NCBI RefSeq assembly: GCF_029962605.1
Contig: NZ_CP124750.1
Coordinates: forward strand, 3,534,001-3,598,000
Length of the DNA stretch: 64,000 nt
DNA from: Serratia sarumanii
GTDB taxonomy: Bacteria > Pseudomonadota > Gammaproteobacteria > Enterobacterales > Enterobacteriaceae
Direction: 5' to 3'
Part shown: positions 17,547 to 27,367 of the stretch, in pieces
Layout: the number at the start of each line of letters is the position of its first letter
How positions within the stretch are numbered: the first letter of the stretch is position 1
Program-made: the position numbers and the translations under genes
Notes under the pieces: model-generated
The model's input: only the letters and a program-made list of their open reading frames with translations
What the model was told of the DNA's origin: nothing
Database searches by the model: none

Positions 17547-17575
17547 AAAAAGGCCGCGCAAGCGGCCTTTTTCGT
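17547..17575. terminator. Bidirectional terminator between porin and mltB
   Basis: Arms AGGCCGC and GCGGCCT around GCAA, with an A run on the left and a T run on the right, can end both the porin transcript and the convergent mltB transcript. Confidence 0.85.
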
Positions 17576-17588
17576 TATTGAAGCAGCG

Positions 17589-18677
17589 TCAGAAGCCGCC
17601 GCGCGCCGAGCGCCCTACCGCTTCGCCCAGCTGCCATACCGCCATGGCGTAGTGGGTGCTGTGGTTATAGCGAGTGATGACGTAGAAGTTCGGCAGGCCG
17701 TACCAATATTGGTAGCCGGTGCCGACGTCCAGCCGCAGCAGGCTGGCTTCCTGATTGTCGCCGAGCGAACCCTGCGGGCTCAGGCCGGCTTCCGCCAGCG
17801 CAGCGACCGAGTAGCGGGTCTTGAAGCCGTTTTCCAATCCCGGCGCCTGGCCGTTGGCCTGAATCGCGACCGGCTCGCCTTTGGACCAACCGTGCGCCTT
17901 GAAGTAATTGGCCACGCTGCCGATGGCATCGACCGGATCCCACAGGTTGATATGACCATCGCCGTTGAAGTCGACCGCATAGCTCTTGAAGGAAGACGGC
18001 ATGAACTGCCCATAGCCCATCGCGCCGGCGAAGGAGCCGCGCAGTTCGAGCGGATCGTCGCCCTCGGTGCGCGACATCAGCAGGAAGGTTTCCAGCTCGC
18101 CGGCGAAGTAATCGGCGCGGCGCGGGTAGTTGAAGGCCAGCGTCGCCAGTGCATCGATAATGCGGGTTTTACCCATTACGCGGCCCCAGCGGGTCTCCAC
18201 GCCGATAATCCCGACGATGATCTCCGGCGGCACGCCGTACACCTGCCAGGCCCGCTGCAGCGCATCCTGATATTGATTCCAGAACACCACGCCATTTTGC
18301 ACGTTATCCGGCGTGATGAACTTGTTGCGGTAGCGCAGCCAGGAACCGTTCGGGCCGGTAGGCCCCTGGGTAGACGGTTTCGGCGCCTGCCTGTCCATCA
18401 GCCGCAGCACCGAATCCAGGCGCCGTGCCTGCGCCAGCACGTCGTGCAGCTGCTGCCGATCAAAGCCGTGTTCCTGCACCATCTTATCGATAAAGCGCGC
18501 GGTATTCGGGTTATTGGCGAAATCACCACCCAGCGGCGCGCCGCTGTGCGCCGGGCTCAGCAAAAAGCCGCCCTTTACCGGGGTGCCCTGCGGCGTAGCG
18601 GTGGTACTGGGTTTCGGCGTGCTGCTACAGGCAGCAAGCAAGGTAATCAGCGGTAAAAGCGCAACCAGGTGACGCAT
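17589..18677 (-). CDS. mltB: Lytic murein transglycosylase B
   Basis: The 362-residue outer-membrane lipoprotein cleaves the MurNAc-GlcNAc bond of peptidoglycan to give 1,6-anhydro ends. It has a lipobox LLAAC with lipidated Cys17 and catalytic Glu161 in GIIGVETRWGR, followed by the MltB motifs AMGYGQFMPSSF and the DFNGDGHINLWDPVDAIGS calcium-binding loop. Length equals E. coli MltB (361). It is a single gene, convergent with the porin. Confidence 0.97.
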   Translation of the reverse strand: MRHLVALLPLITLLAACSSTPKPSTTATPQGTPVKGGFLLSPAHSGAPLGGDFANNPNTARFIDKMVQEHGFDRQQLHDVLAQARRLDSVLRLMDRQAPKPSTQGPTGPNGSWLRYRNKFITPDNVQNGVVFWNQYQDALQRAWQVYGVPPEIIVGIIGVETRWGRVMGKTRIIDALATLAFNYPRRADYFAGELETFLLMSRTEGDDPLELRGSFAGAMGYGQFMPSSFKSYAVDFNGDGHINLWDPVDAIGSVANYFKAHGWSKGEPVAIQANGQAPGLENGFKTRYSVAALAEAGLSPQGSLGDNQEASLLRLDVGTGYQYWYGLPNFYVITRYNHSTHYAMAVWQLGEAVGRSARGGF

Positions 18678-18956
18678 CGGATATCCATATAACCATGCAA
18701 GAGATAAGTGGGAGTTATGTTAATGCATTGTTCAACGCGAACAAACAGGATTATGCCGCCAATTACCGCGCCAGGTAGCCAAACGTGCCAAATTGTGACG
18801 TTTTGCACGGTGAGAGAACGCCCGGCGCGGCCGCGCGGAATCTCAACCGCGACTAAATGAGAAAAATTATCACCTTGACGCCCCCTTTTACCCCGATAAA
18901 ATGCCCGGCTGCTTGCCACCCGGCTATCGCCGCAATGATCACGACAATGGAATGTG

Positions 18957-19412
18957 ATGGAATCTCTCGGACAACTCGCCAAAGACCTGTACCGTGGGCG
19001 CATCTCGCGCAAACCCTTTATTTTCTCGCTGGCGATCTTCGCCGTTGGCATCGTGCTGCTGTCGTTTATGTCGACCTATCTGGACAAAAACCATTTTCGC
19101 GCCCATGCGCACGGCGATACCGAGGAATTCGTCTCGGTGCTGCTGTATCTGCTGTGCATCATGGTCTGGGCGCTGTTCTGTTTCGGCCTGGTGGCGTGGT
19201 TCATGGCCAAAACCGCGTTTCGGCTCAACGATATCGGCCTGCCCGGCTGGGCGCTGGCCGTGGCGTGCTATGTTTGCTCGGTGCTCAACAACTACTCCCC
19301 CGGCCCGGTGGCGCGCTGGCTGCCGCTTTTCAGCCTGGCCGTCATGATCTGCGCCCTGCTGTTGCCGCCGGGCGGGCTGCGCCGCAGGCCGGGCGGCGAC
19401 GCTGACGATTAA
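18957..19412 (+). CDS. DUF805-like inner-membrane protein
   Basis: The 151-residue protein has four predicted membrane helices and the family-like motifs GRISRKPFIFSL near the N-terminus and TAFRLNDIGLPGWAL in the middle, reminiscent of the R-L-x-D-I-G-x-S-G-W core of DUF805 proteins. An in-frame GTG directly precedes the ATG and is an alternative start. The gene is convergent with pgaD, their stop codons overlapping. Function is unknown. Confidence 0.7.
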   Translation: MESLGQLAKDLYRGRISRKPFIFSLAIFAVGIVLLSFMSTYLDKNHFRAHAHGDTEEFVSVLLYLLCIMVWALFCFGLVAWFMAKTAFRLNDIGLPGWALAVACYVCSVLNNYSPGPVARWLPLFSLAVMICALLLPPGGLRRRPGGDADD

Positions 19413-19849
19413 CGCAGCTGCACCACCTTGTTCGCGGCCGGTTCGGCCGCCGTCAGCCTGCCGCTGACCTGGCTGATGCCGCCGCCGCTGTTATGGGACA
19501 CCACGGCGATCGGCAAACGCCGCAGCTGCCGGGTCAGCTCGGGCGTGATATAGCCGATGTGGGTGTTCTGTTGCTGTTTCCGCCAGCGGCCGGCCGCCCT
19601 GCGACGGGAGAAATACTGGTTGTATTTAGCCCAGGCGATCAGCGTGACGGCATTGAACAACGCCACAATGATGTACAGCGAGATCACTTCCAGCAGCGAC
19701 AGGGCGGAGCCCACCCCGTGCTGATCCATCACCGACATCAGGCCGCGGCTGAACAGATAAAGGAAGCCGCACCAGGCGAAAAGCGTCAGCAGGCTGTCTA
19801 CCACGCGCGGCAGCAGGCCGCGTTCGGAATAAATCAGGACGTCCGTCAT
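19409..19849 (-). CDS. pgaD: PgaD, poly-N-acetylglucosamine synthase subunit
   Basis: This 146-residue membrane protein supports PgaC in synthesis and inner-membrane export of poly-beta-1,6-GlcNAc; in E. coli PgaC-PgaD together bind cyclic di-GMP. It has two predicted membrane helices (about residues 18-38 and 55-75) and a basic tail. The start ATG 19847-19849 ([14 protein letters not shown]) overlaps the pgaC stop, which rejects the longer frame. Sequence conservation is low in this family, and position in the operon is decisive. Confidence 0.93.
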   Translation of the reverse strand: MTDVLIYSERGLLPRVVDSLLTLFAWCGFLYLFSRGLMSVMDQHGVGSALSLLEVISLYIIVALFNAVTLIAWAKYNQYFSRRRAAGRWRKQQQNTHIGYITPELTRQLRRLPIAVVSHNSGGGISQVSGRLTAAEPAANKVVQLR

Positions 19850-21180
19850 TCTTTGATCCTCCCAATGCCCCGATCGGGGCTGATCCAGCGCGCACGCCCG
19901 CGCCGAGCTTTCAACATCACTTTGGAAAACGCCACCAGCGTGGTCAGCAGGCTGAGCAGCCAATACACCAGCGGATACCAGATGATCCAGAACAGCGAGC
20001 GGCCGAAGCCCTTCTCATAGCGCTTCTCCAGCAGCAGGCTGACGGTGAACTGCAGCAGGCACACCACGCCCAGCACCAGCCCGGTAAACGCCGGCGTCAG
20101 CAACGAGTGAATGCGGATGCCCTCCGGCAGCGGCACCGCCAGCCCAACCAGGAAAATCAGCACGCTGACCAGGTAAGTGAACGCCCACAACGTGGAGAGG
20201 CAATACTCGGCGAACAGCAGCCACATATGCCGGTGCTCCCAGGCCCACAGGTTGCGCAGGTTCTTTAAAAACACCTCGGCGCCGCCCTGCGCCCAGCGCA
20301 GGCGCTGCTTCCACAGCCCGCGCAGGGTCTCCGGCATCAGGATCCAGCACAGCGCCCGCGGTTCGAAGAAGATAGCCCAGTGCTTGAGCTGCAGTTTCCA
20401 GCTGATGTCGATGTCTTCGGTGATCATGTCCTGGCTCCAGTAACCGACATCGGTAAGCGCTTGCTTACGAAACGCGGCCACCACGCCGGAGATGGTGAAC
20501 AGGCGGCCATAAACGCGCTGCGTGCGCTTGATAAGGCCGATGATCGACGAAAACTCACCGACCTGGATGCGGCCGATCAGGGTGGAGCGCGTGCGGATGC
20601 GCGGGTTGCCGGTCACCGCGCCGACGTGCGGATTGGCCAACAGCGGCGCCACCAAATAGGCCGCCGCATCGCGATCCAGCAGCGCATCGCCGTCGATGCA
20701 CACCAGATACTCGCTGCGCGCCGCCGCCGCGCCCGCCTGCAGCGCGATCGCTTTGCCCTGATTTTGCGCCAGATGGATCACCCGCAGCCGGGGGAACTCC
20801 AGCGTCAACTGGTCCAGCACCTCGGCGGTGTCATCGCTGGAGCCGTCGTTGATGGCGATCACTTCGATATTTTCATAGCGCTGCGCCATCGCCGCCGAAA
20901 TGGTTTCACGCGCGTTCAACCCTTCGTTGAAACAGGGGATCAGCACGCTGATCGACGGGTTGCCCGGCAGCACCGGCGCGGGCATGTCCGGGCTCCAGCG
21001 CCAGTGGCGCTCGCGGTGCAGCCAGAAATAGATGCCGCCGGCGATCCAGATGCCGGACATGAACAGCGGCCAGAAGAACACAAAGTTGAGCAGCACTTCG
21101 CCGGTAAACAGCAGGACGATGCCGAAGGGCACGCTCAACACCAGACACAGGATGAATAAGGCAATTAAACGATCGGTCAT
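19846..21180 (-). CDS. pgaC: PgaC, poly-beta-1,6-N-acetylglucosamine synthase
   Basis: The 444-residue family-2 glycosyltransferase polymerises UDP-GlcNAc into the biofilm polysaccharide PGA. It has two N-terminal helices, then the GT2 domain with [10 protein letters not shown], the donor-binding [10 protein letters not shown], the DGDA motif in [14 protein letters not shown], the catalytic TEDIDISW and the processivity motif QRLRWAQGG, and finally three C-terminal helices. All active-site motifs are intact. It overlaps pgaB upstream and pgaD downstream by 4 bases. Confidence 0.98.
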   Translation of the reverse strand: MTDRLIALFILCLVLSVPFGIVLLFTGEVLLNFVFFWPLFMSGIWIAGGIYFWLHRERHWRWSPDMPAPVLPGNPSISVLIPCFNEGLNARETISAAMAQRYENIEVIAINDGSSDDTAEVLDQLTLEFPRLRVIHLAQNQGKAIALQAGAAAARSEYLVCIDGDALLDRDAAAYLVAPLLANPHVGAVTGNPRIRTRSTLIGRIQVGEFSSIIGLIKRTQRVYGRLFTISGVVAAFRKQALTDVGYWSQDMITEDIDISWKLQLKHWAIFFEPRALCWILMPETLRGLWKQRLRWAQGGAEVFLKNLRNLWAWEHRHMWLLFAEYCLSTLWAFTYLVSVLIFLVGLAVPLPEGIRIHSLLTPAFTGLVLGVVCLLQFTVSLLLEKRYEKGFGRSLFWIIWYPLVYWLLSLLTTLVAFSKVMLKARRGRARWISPDRGIGRIKE

Positions 21181-23183
21181 GGCAGTGGGAACCAGGCTGA
21201 GGACAACACCGGGCGAACGGCATCCAGCTTAGGCCGATCGTCGAGGAAGTTGTCGGGGTAATAACCAAAGCTCTGAGCGCCATTGCGCTGCAGGCGACGC
21301 ATCCATTCGGCCAGCAGTTGACCGTCATCCAGGCTTATCCGGCGCTCCTTGCGCCAGTCGACGGCCTGCAACTCAAACACCGTTTTATCGAGCGCGCCGG
21401 GGTAAGCGGCCACTTTGCCCACCAGTTGATCCAGCCAGCGGCCGCTGTCGGCGCGCGGCACGTTTTCCATCAGCGGCATCGCCATCGGCGCCACCCAGTC
21501 GTAGGCCTGCAGGAAATCCGCCAGATTCTGGCCGAACCAGGCTTCGCTGGCGGGATCGAGCACCGGCATCGCATAGATGTTGCGCGCGGTTTGCACCTGC
21601 GGGCCGCGGATCGCCCGCACCCGCTCGGTCAGCGACTGGGTAAATTCGATCAGCGCCCGGCTCTTGAAGCGCGTCCAGCGCGCCATCGCCTGCGGATCCT
21701 GGCGTATCGCCGCCACCGAATCGGCGAAGCCGGCCTGGCGGTAGGCCGCAACGGCGTCGGGGCCGGCGTCCTCGATGTCCGACAGCAGGGCATCGTCGTG
21801 GAACAGGATCCCTTTGAAGGTGGCGTGGGCCGCCAGATCCTCGTAGATCTCACCGATGCGCTGGCGCGCCACCGGGCTGAACGGCGACAGGCGGCGGTAC
21901 TGCTTGTCGTCTACCGACAGCTGCCCGCTTTGCGGATCGAGGCGCTGTACGCGCGGCACGTCAGATCCCAGCTCGAACGCCAACACCGGCATCCAGGCAT
22001 ACACGGCCACGCCGGTGCGCGAAGAGAGCTGCCAGGAGACCCGGTTGAACAGGTCGGCCTTCATCGGCAGCCAGCGGTTGGGGAAATAGAGCTCGCGCAC
22101 GTTGCCGTCGCCTTTTGGATCGGCGAACGCCTGCAGGAAAACGGTATTGATGCGCAGGTCGTAGATGCGCTGGATCAGCTTGTCGAGGTTTTTGGCCTGC
22201 TGCTGCGGATCGGGATCGTAAAGGTAGTCGAGATCGACGTGCGCCACCCGCATGATCTGTCGGTTCTGTATCTGCGTCAGCTGCTGGGCGAAGCTCGTCA
22301 GCGACGGGTTGCCGGCCACCAGCATGCGCGGCACGTTCTCAGGCGCGTTGACGTCTGCCAGCCCGTTCTCCAGCGTCAGCGCCATGCGGTAACCGTGCTT
22401 GCGCGCGATGTCCAGCGCCACGCCGCCGGCCGCGCCGTACGGCCAGACCCAGACGCGCGGCGCCTTGCCGGTGGCGGCGGTGATGCGCTGGGTGATCAAC
22501 GCCACGTCTTTCTCGATGCGTTGGCGATATTCCGCCTCGCTTTCGTAGCGGCCCTGTTTGGCGTCGTACAACCGATTGGCGACCGCCGGTTCGGTATTGC
22601 CCTGCGGGTTAGCGATACCGCCGTAATGCGAAGCGTAGGTGTGCGCGCCGATCTCCACCAAGCCGGAGTCCGACACTTCCCGCACCTGCTGCCAGGTGAG
22701 GAAGCGATCGCGCGGCGTCATCAGGCCGCCGAAATCGACCGGCTTGTCGGCTGGCGCATCCAGCCAGACGCCGACCGGCGCCAACACCGCCGGCCAGTTG
22801 TAGGCCTTCAGCAGCGGAAAAACCCGGCTGTAGAAGCTGCGGTAGCCATCGTCGAAGGTCAGCAGCACCGCCTTGTTCGGCAACGCCGGGCCGCCGTTTT
22901 GCGCCTGCAGGATCTGCTCGACCGACACCGGCTGGTAGCCGTTTTGCTTCAGCCAGGCGAACTGTTCATTGAGCGCGCTGGTGCGCACCGACATGTAGCG
23001 CTGGTCCGCCGCGCCGTCTTCCACGTCGTGATACGCCAGCACCGCGTAACGGTTGGCCGGCCACGGGCGTTCCATCGGCCCCACGGGCCGCTCCGCCGGC
23101 GGCGTGAAGCGCGGCACGTCCGCCTGGCTGCAGGTGGTGGTCAGCAACGCGGCCAACACGAAAAGCGAGGATCGAATAAGCAT
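21177..23183 (-). CDS. pgaB: PgaB, poly-GlcNAc N-deacetylase
   Basis: The 668-residue envelope protein partly deacetylates PGA, which is required for export through PgaA. The N-terminal polysaccharide deacetylase domain shows VLAYHDVED, the NodB-type metal-binding acid pair in [15 protein letters not shown], and [11 protein letters not shown]. The C-terminal glycoside-hydrolase-like domain follows ([25 protein letters not shown]). The N-terminus carries a signal peptide with Cys18 (LLTTTC), an imperfect lipobox; E. coli PgaB is a lipoprotein. It lies 10 bp after pgaA. Confidence 0.97.
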   Translation of the reverse strand: MLIRSSLFVLAALLTTTCSQADVPRFTPPAERPVGPMERPWPANRYAVLAYHDVEDGAADQRYMSVRTSALNEQFAWLKQNGYQPVSVEQILQAQNGGPALPNKAVLLTFDDGYRSFYSRVFPLLKAYNWPAVLAPVGVWLDAPADKPVDFGGLMTPRDRFLTWQQVREVSDSGLVEIGAHTYASHYGGIANPQGNTEPAVANRLYDAKQGRYESEAEYRQRIEKDVALITQRITAATGKAPRVWVWPYGAAGGVALDIARKHGYRMALTLENGLADVNAPENVPRMLVAGNPSLTSFAQQLTQIQNRQIMRVAHVDLDYLYDPDPQQQAKNLDKLIQRIYDLRINTVFLQAFADPKGDGNVRELYFPNRWLPMKADLFNRVSWQLSSRTGVAVYAWMPVLAFELGSDVPRVQRLDPQSGQLSVDDKQYRRLSPFSPVARQRIGEIYEDLAAHATFKGILFHDDALLSDIEDAGPDAVAAYRQAGFADSVAAIRQDPQAMARWTRFKSRALIEFTQSLTERVRAIRGPQVQTARNIYAMPVLDPASEAWFGQNLADFLQAYDWVAPMAMPLMENVPRADSGRWLDQLVGKVAAYPGALDKTVFELQAVDWRKERRISLDDGQLLAEWMRRLQRNGAQSFGYYPDNFLDDRPKLDAVRPVLSSAWFPLP

Positions 23184-23193
23184 GATTATTCCT

Positions 23194-25650
23194 TTAAAAA
23201 CGATAATTCAGATCAAACGTCACGCCGATGTTCCGCTCGCGCTTGCCGTCGTAAGGATGTTTCTCAAACTGCAGCATCGCGCCGGCGTCCAACACCCCGT
23301 TCCAACTGATGCGCTGGCCGTAACCCAGCTGGGTGATCGGCTTGCGCGCATAGTCCCGCTGCCAATAGCTGCCGGCGCCGGCCTGGAACTGCTGGCTCCA
23401 CTCGGTCTGATAATGGCGATACAGGGTGTGATCGAGCGTTAACGACGGCAGCAGCGTGAAGTCGCGCTTCGGGTTGTAATACGGCACGTTCTCCTGGCTG
23501 TTGCGGCTGCCGGACAGCGTCAGGTTCATGTCCAGCCGATAACGGGCGCCGGCGAGCAGCCGTTGCCGCCCTTCCAGGCCGTATTCCAGCCGGTTGTTGC
23601 CGTCCGAGAAGTGCGAAGGCGCCACGCTGGCGCGCAGCTCGCGGCTTTCGTTCTGCTGCCAACGCAGCCACAGGTTGCCGCCGTTGGCGCTGATGCCGTT
23701 GGTCAACGCGCGCAGCGGCGTCTCGGCCGACAGGCGCGCCACCGAACCGCCGAGGCGCCATTGATCATTCAGGTCATACCAGGATGAAAGGCGCAGGCCG
23801 AGCTCATTGCCGTGGCCGTAGTTGCGGTTGGCCACCTCGGCTTCCAGCCACAAATCGCGCGAGCGCCACTCGGCGCCGGCGCTGAGATCGCGGTTGATGC
23901 CCTTGCCCTCGTCGAACTGGCCGGTGTTGAATCCCCAGCCGGTGAACAGCCGCCAGTTGTCGTCGATCGGCGGTGAATAGAGCGCAGCGTGAATGCCGAA
24001 ATCGTGGCTGCCGCTGACCGGCCCGTCGGAATCGATGCCCTGATTGCCGCTGATGCGCAGTTCAGACATGTGGTGAATGCGGCGCGAACGCTCGAGCTGC
24101 TGAGCGGCGACGCTTTCCGGCGCGCGTTGGATGACGTCGTCGGCCAGCAAATCCAGCTGCCGCCACTCCTGCAATTCCTGCGCGACATAGCCCTGCTGGA
24201 TCTCCAACGGCAGGCTGCGCGGCTCCAGCCCTTCCACCTGCTTCAACTCGTCCTCGGCGCGGCGCGGCCAGCCGCGCGCCAAATAAACGCTGGCCAATGA
24301 GATGCGCAGCCCCTGATTGCCCGGCGCCGTGCGCGCCAGATGGGTCAACTGCCGTTCGGCCTCGGCCAGATCGCGTTGATAAACCCGTGACTGCGCCAGC
24401 AGCGATTGGCCGACCAGCCAGTCATCGTTGTAGGCCAGCGTCGGCAACTGGTACAGGCGGGTCGCGTAGGGATAGCGCTGGCTGACGCGCTGCGCCAGCA
24501 ACGCCGCCCGATCGATGCGTTCGTCCTCCGCCTGCGCGTAAAACAGATCGGTTTCGTCTTCGGCGGTCACCGCCTGCGGCGCGGCGGCGTTCAAGCGGCT
24601 GAAAATGGCCTGCGCCTTATCCGGCTGCTGCAGGTAGAGGTAGGCGGACGCCGCCCAGCGCTGGGCATAATCCGGCACCGTGCGCCCTTCCGCCTGCAAG
24701 GTTTGATACTCGCTCACCACATCGGCCATGCGATAACGCGCCAGCAGCGCGCCCAGGCGATCGATACGCGCCTGCTGGTAGCTGTCCTGCGCCTCCGGCA
24801 GCGGCCGCCACTGCGTCAGCAGTTGGTCATAGCGCGCCAGCGCGCGGTCGGCGATGACGAAGCGTTCCTGTTCGCCACGAGCATCGATAAACGACAGCCG
24901 CACCAGTTCGGCGGCTTCATCCGCCTGCAGGCGCCGCTGCTGCGCGGGCGGCAATGCCAGCCCCTGGCTTGCACGCAGCGCCGGATCCGCGACCCGGTTC
25001 GCCGCCAGCAGCGTCACGTAATAAGCCTGAATGCCGGCGTCGGACGGCGCCAGCGCACGGGCGCGGGTCACGTTTTCCAACGCCGCCCAGCTGCGGCCGG
25101 CGGCCTGATCCACATAGGCGCGCGTCAGATACCACGTCGCCGGTTCCAGTAACTTCTCCGCTTTGGCCGCTTCCGTTTGCGCCTGCGCATCCCGCCCGGC
25201 ATCCGCCAGCGTCATCACGTAGCCACGCTGCAGGCCGCCGTCGGCGGGAGCGAGCTGCAACGCCGCCCGCCACAGGCGCAGCGATGGTTGCCACTGCTTA
25301 AGATTGCGGTAGGCGCGGGCCGCCGTCGCCAGGCTGGCGCTATCCCGCTGCAGCGCGGCGCCGTCGGCACGCCAGAGTGCGACCACCTCTTCGTCATGGC
25401 CGGCCCAACCGGCCACCTGGATATAATCGGCTCGCTGCTGCAGGCTCAACCCCTCCCGAGCGCGCCGCTGCGATAAATACGCCAACACCGGCGCGGTATC
25501 GCCCGATCTGGCCTGACGGATCAGCGCGTCATAGCGCTCATCCGCCAGCGCGGCGGCCGGCAGGGATAAACCGATAAACAGCAATGACGCCGCATATTTG
25601 GTGACGTGGCGTTCGGTAAAGCGTAATGAACGCGAGTTAACTTTAGGCAC
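23194..25650 (-). CDS. pgaA: PgaA, poly-GlcNAc outer-membrane export porin
   Basis: The 818-residue protein has a signal peptide (ending AAALA), a periplasmic TPR-rich superhelix (about residues 40-500) and a C-terminal beta-barrel (about 520-818) ending in Phe (FDLNYRF), through which PGA leaves the cell. I set the start at GTG 25648-25650: AAGGAA lies 6 bases upstream, and the residues encoded further 5' are not signal-like. First gene of pgaABCD. The leader carries several GGA motifs close to the start, a pattern used by CsrA in E. coli. Confidence 0.95.
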   Translation of the reverse strand: MPKVNSRSLRFTERHVTKYAASLLFIGLSLPAAALADERYDALIRQARSGDTAPVLAYLSQRRAREGLSLQQRADYIQVAGWAGHDEEVVALWRADGAALQRDSASLATAARAYRNLKQWQPSLRLWRAALQLAPADGGLQRGYVMTLADAGRDAQAQTEAAKAEKLLEPATWYLTRAYVDQAAGRSWAALENVTRARALAPSDAGIQAYYVTLLAANRVADPALRASQGLALPPAQQRRLQADEAAELVRLSFIDARGEQERFVIADRALARYDQLLTQWRPLPEAQDSYQQARIDRLGALLARYRMADVVSEYQTLQAEGRTVPDYAQRWAASAYLYLQQPDKAQAIFSRLNAAAPQAVTAEDETDLFYAQAEDERIDRAALLAQRVSQRYPYATRLYQLPTLAYNDDWLVGQSLLAQSRVYQRDLAEAERQLTHLARTAPGNQGLRISLASVYLARGWPRRAEDELKQVEGLEPRSLPLEIQQGYVAQELQEWRQLDLLADDVIQRAPESVAAQQLERSRRIHHMSELRISGNQGIDSDGPVSGSHDFGIHAALYSPPIDDNWRLFTGWGFNTGQFDEGKGINRDLSAGAEWRSRDLWLEAEVANRNYGHGNELGLRLSSWYDLNDQWRLGGSVARLSAETPLRALTNGISANGGNLWLRWQQNESRELRASVAPSHFSDGNNRLEYGLEGRQRLLAGARYRLDMNLTLSGSRNSQENVPYYNPKRDFTLLPSLTLDHTLYRHYQTEWSQQFQAGAGSYWQRDYARKPITQLGYGQRISWNGVLDAGAMLQFEKHPYDGKRERNIGVTFDLNYRF

Positions 25651-26231
25651 GAGGTATTCCTTTAATCCGTGAGCTGCTGTCCTGGCAGAGTGCAAATGCG
25701 AGCAGGCACCCGAAAAGTCGGCTAGAGCCGTCGAGTAATAAGCATGGAGTAATGAATATTTCTGTCTGGCGCAGACATAAAGAGAATCGAATGCGCCTTT
25801 GCCTAAAAAGAGTATTTTATAAAGCTGCCGGTGAATACCGCAGCCAGGTGATATCTGCCTGAAACTGGAATTTCACAATTGTTAATAAGTGAAATAATAA
25901 AAATTAAACCACCACAAATCAAACACATGAACTTTTATCATGATCAATATTCTTATTTTCACCCTTCCGTGTGAAATTGTATAAAAACCGGCGTGATATT
26001 TGATTTTAATTCTCATTATCACCCATCAACAGGGATATTAATCCAAACACCTAATTAAATAATCTTTCTTCCCGGAAAAAATAATAAGAATATTGCTCAC
26101 AAGGAAATTAAATTTGCCTGCTAATAATTATTACTTTCAATTTAAATTCCCCCACGGCTGCGTTCATGCTGGCTATCTTCCGGGCATGCCGTCACAATAG
26201 CGCCTCATTCAGGCTTCAATCAGGGATTGCC
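25651..26231 (-). promoter_or_regulatory. pga operon leader and AT-rich promoter region
   Basis: In the 45 bases before the pgaA GTG the minus strand has three GGA triplets in AAAGGAAT, CACGGATT and CAGGACAG, resembling clustered CsrA sites of the E. coli pgaA leader. Further upstream the DNA is very AT-rich with a small TTTCAC/GTGAAA hairpin near 25957-25976. The right end also carries the ribosome-binding site AGGGA (26222-26226) of the HicB-like gene. No other gene is seen. Confidence 0.5.
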
Positions 26232-26669
26232 ATGTACAGCCACTACCCCGCCCATTACACCTTCGATCGCGACAGCGACGCCTGGCAGATCGGTTTTCAC
26301 GACTTCCCCGAGTGGCAATCTGCCTGCTATAAACGCGAAGACATCGAGCTGGAAGCGCAGGAAAGCCTGCTGGCCGCCATCGCCGCCGCGATGGACGAAG
26401 GGCTGCCCCTGCCCGCCCCTTCCCCTGTGCAAACCGATGATCTGAGAGTACATCTGCCGGCGCTGGTGGCGCTGAAGATCGAGCTGCACAACGCCATGCT
26501 GCGCAAAAACACCGGCAAAGCGGCGCTGGCGCGCAAGCTGGGGTTCAACGGCGGGCAAATGGAGCGGTTGCTGGATATCGGCTACGCCTCGAAGGTTGAG
26601 GCGTTGGAGCAGGCGCTGTATCTGCTGGGCTACGAAGTGCGCGTGACAATAAGCGAAGTTTGCCAATAG
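26232..26669 (+). CDS. HicB-family antitoxin-like protein without HicA partner
   Basis: The 145-residue protein has the HicB fold at the N-terminus (HYTFDRDSDAWQIGFHDFPEWQ, EDIELEAQESLLAAIAAAMDEG) and a helix-turn-helix-like C-terminal part (LRKNTGKAALARKLGFNGGQMERLLDI). In HicAB systems HicB neutralises the HicA mRNA interferase and represses the operon. I chose ATG 26232 because AGGGA lies 5 bases upstream. No HicA-sized frame exists on either side, so it is probably a solitary DNA-binding regulator. Confidence 0.82.
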   Translation: MYSHYPAHYTFDRDSDAWQIGFHDFPEWQSACYKREDIELEAQESLLAAIAAAMDEGLPLPAPSPVQTDDLRVHLPALVALKIELHNAMLRKNTGKAALARKLGFNGGQMERLLDIGYASKVEALEQALYLLGYEVRVTISEVCQ

Positions 26670-26774
26670 GTTAGCGGCAGGTAAGCGAAATATTATCCAA
26701 CGGGGCTAAATTTTCCCCGTTTTGCGCCGATATGATCGCTACCTAATCACTTGTCGCAACAACGAAGGCTAAAA

Positions 26775-26870
26775 ATGGAGTGGAGTCGCCGTCATATTTG
26801 GGCCGTTATTCTGCTGTCTTGTCTCGTTTTTTGGGTCATTTTGGCGACCGGCATCAACGCCGTCGCCTGA
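26775..26870 (+). CDS. 31-residue single-helix membrane microprotein
   Basis: A reading frame MEWSRRHIWAVILLSCLVFW… of 31 codons ends in TGA at 26868. Basic N-terminal residues precede one hydrophobic helix (about residues 9-25). GAAGG lies 6 bases before the ATG, and a GC-rich hairpin follows at 26906-26923. The pattern of charged head, WAV…FW and helix recalls the YmiA family of putative membrane proteins, but the match is weak. Below the length of usual gene calling. Confidence 0.6.
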   Translation: MEWSRRHIWAVILLSCLVFWVILATGINAVA

Positions 26871-27226
26871 GCGCCTGCCGCCGCATTGCAATACCTCGAT
26901 TTTATAGCCCGCTGCGGCGGGCTACTTCCTGGCGCTTGCCCATAAAAAGCGTTATAAAACAGCCCTCACTGTGCAAAAAACAGCCAAAAATTGTGATCAA
27001 AAACACAGTATTGAAATCAGACCAGTATTGAGAGTACATTAGCGCCGATCCTGTCGCGGTTCGGATTTTACCTCACGGAGCATGAGGCGCGACAACCGGA
27101 CAACCCGCGCTCGAGGACGTTGTTCTTTCGCTTGGAAGAATCCGCCCGACAAGCAGGTTGCCCATAAAATACTCAGCACAACAATCGGGATCATTGCTGG
27201 CGAGGACTCCAGACAGGAGTTGTTCA
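26871..27226 (+). other. Leader region before the 24-residue microprotein
   Basis: A hairpin AGCCCGC/GCGGGCT (26906-26923) closes the previous unit. A CRP-like site lies at 26992-27007. From about 27040 to 27226 there is a possible untranslated leader of about 180 nt with no convincing frame. It may be a dual-function RNA or simply a long 5' leader. Confidence 0.4.
26992..27007 (+). promoter_or_regulatory. CRP-like binding site
   Basis: TGTGA-TCAAAA-ACACA matches 9 of 10 conserved positions of the CRP consensus TGTGA-N6-TCACA. AT-rich promoter-like hexamers (TATTGA 27026-27031, TACATT 27035-27040) follow at a distance compatible with activation. Confidence 0.5.
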
Positions 27227-27301
27227 GTGAAATATTTTTTGATGGGCGTGTCATTCATGCTGGTTGCCTGGGTTGGCACCTTCATGTTGATGGTTGCCTG
27301 A
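27227..27301 (+). CDS. 24-residue hydrophobic membrane microprotein
   Basis: A GTG-initiated frame encodes MKYFLMGVSFMLVAWVGTFM plus four residues, essentially one membrane helix. AGGAG lies 7 bases before the GTG, an ideal ribosome-binding site, and a strong terminator starts 26 bases after the stop. Upstream sits a long leader with a CRP-like site. No known family was recognised. The combination of tight gene signals makes it a credible unannotated gene, though a structured RNA could be the main product. Confidence 0.6.
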   Translation: MKYFLMGVSFMLVAWVGTFMLMVA

Positions 27302-27327
27302 CAGCAGCCTGACCGGGAACACAGACA

Positions 27328-27350
27328 AAGGGACGCGCAAGCGTCCCTTT
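27328..27350. terminator. Terminator between microprotein gene and cybB
   Basis: AAGGGACGC and GCGTCCCTT pair perfectly around GCAA and are followed by TTT. It may serve both the plus-strand microprotein unit and the convergent cybB transcript. Confidence 0.8.
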
Positions 27351-27367
27351 GGCGTTTCGGCTAGCGA

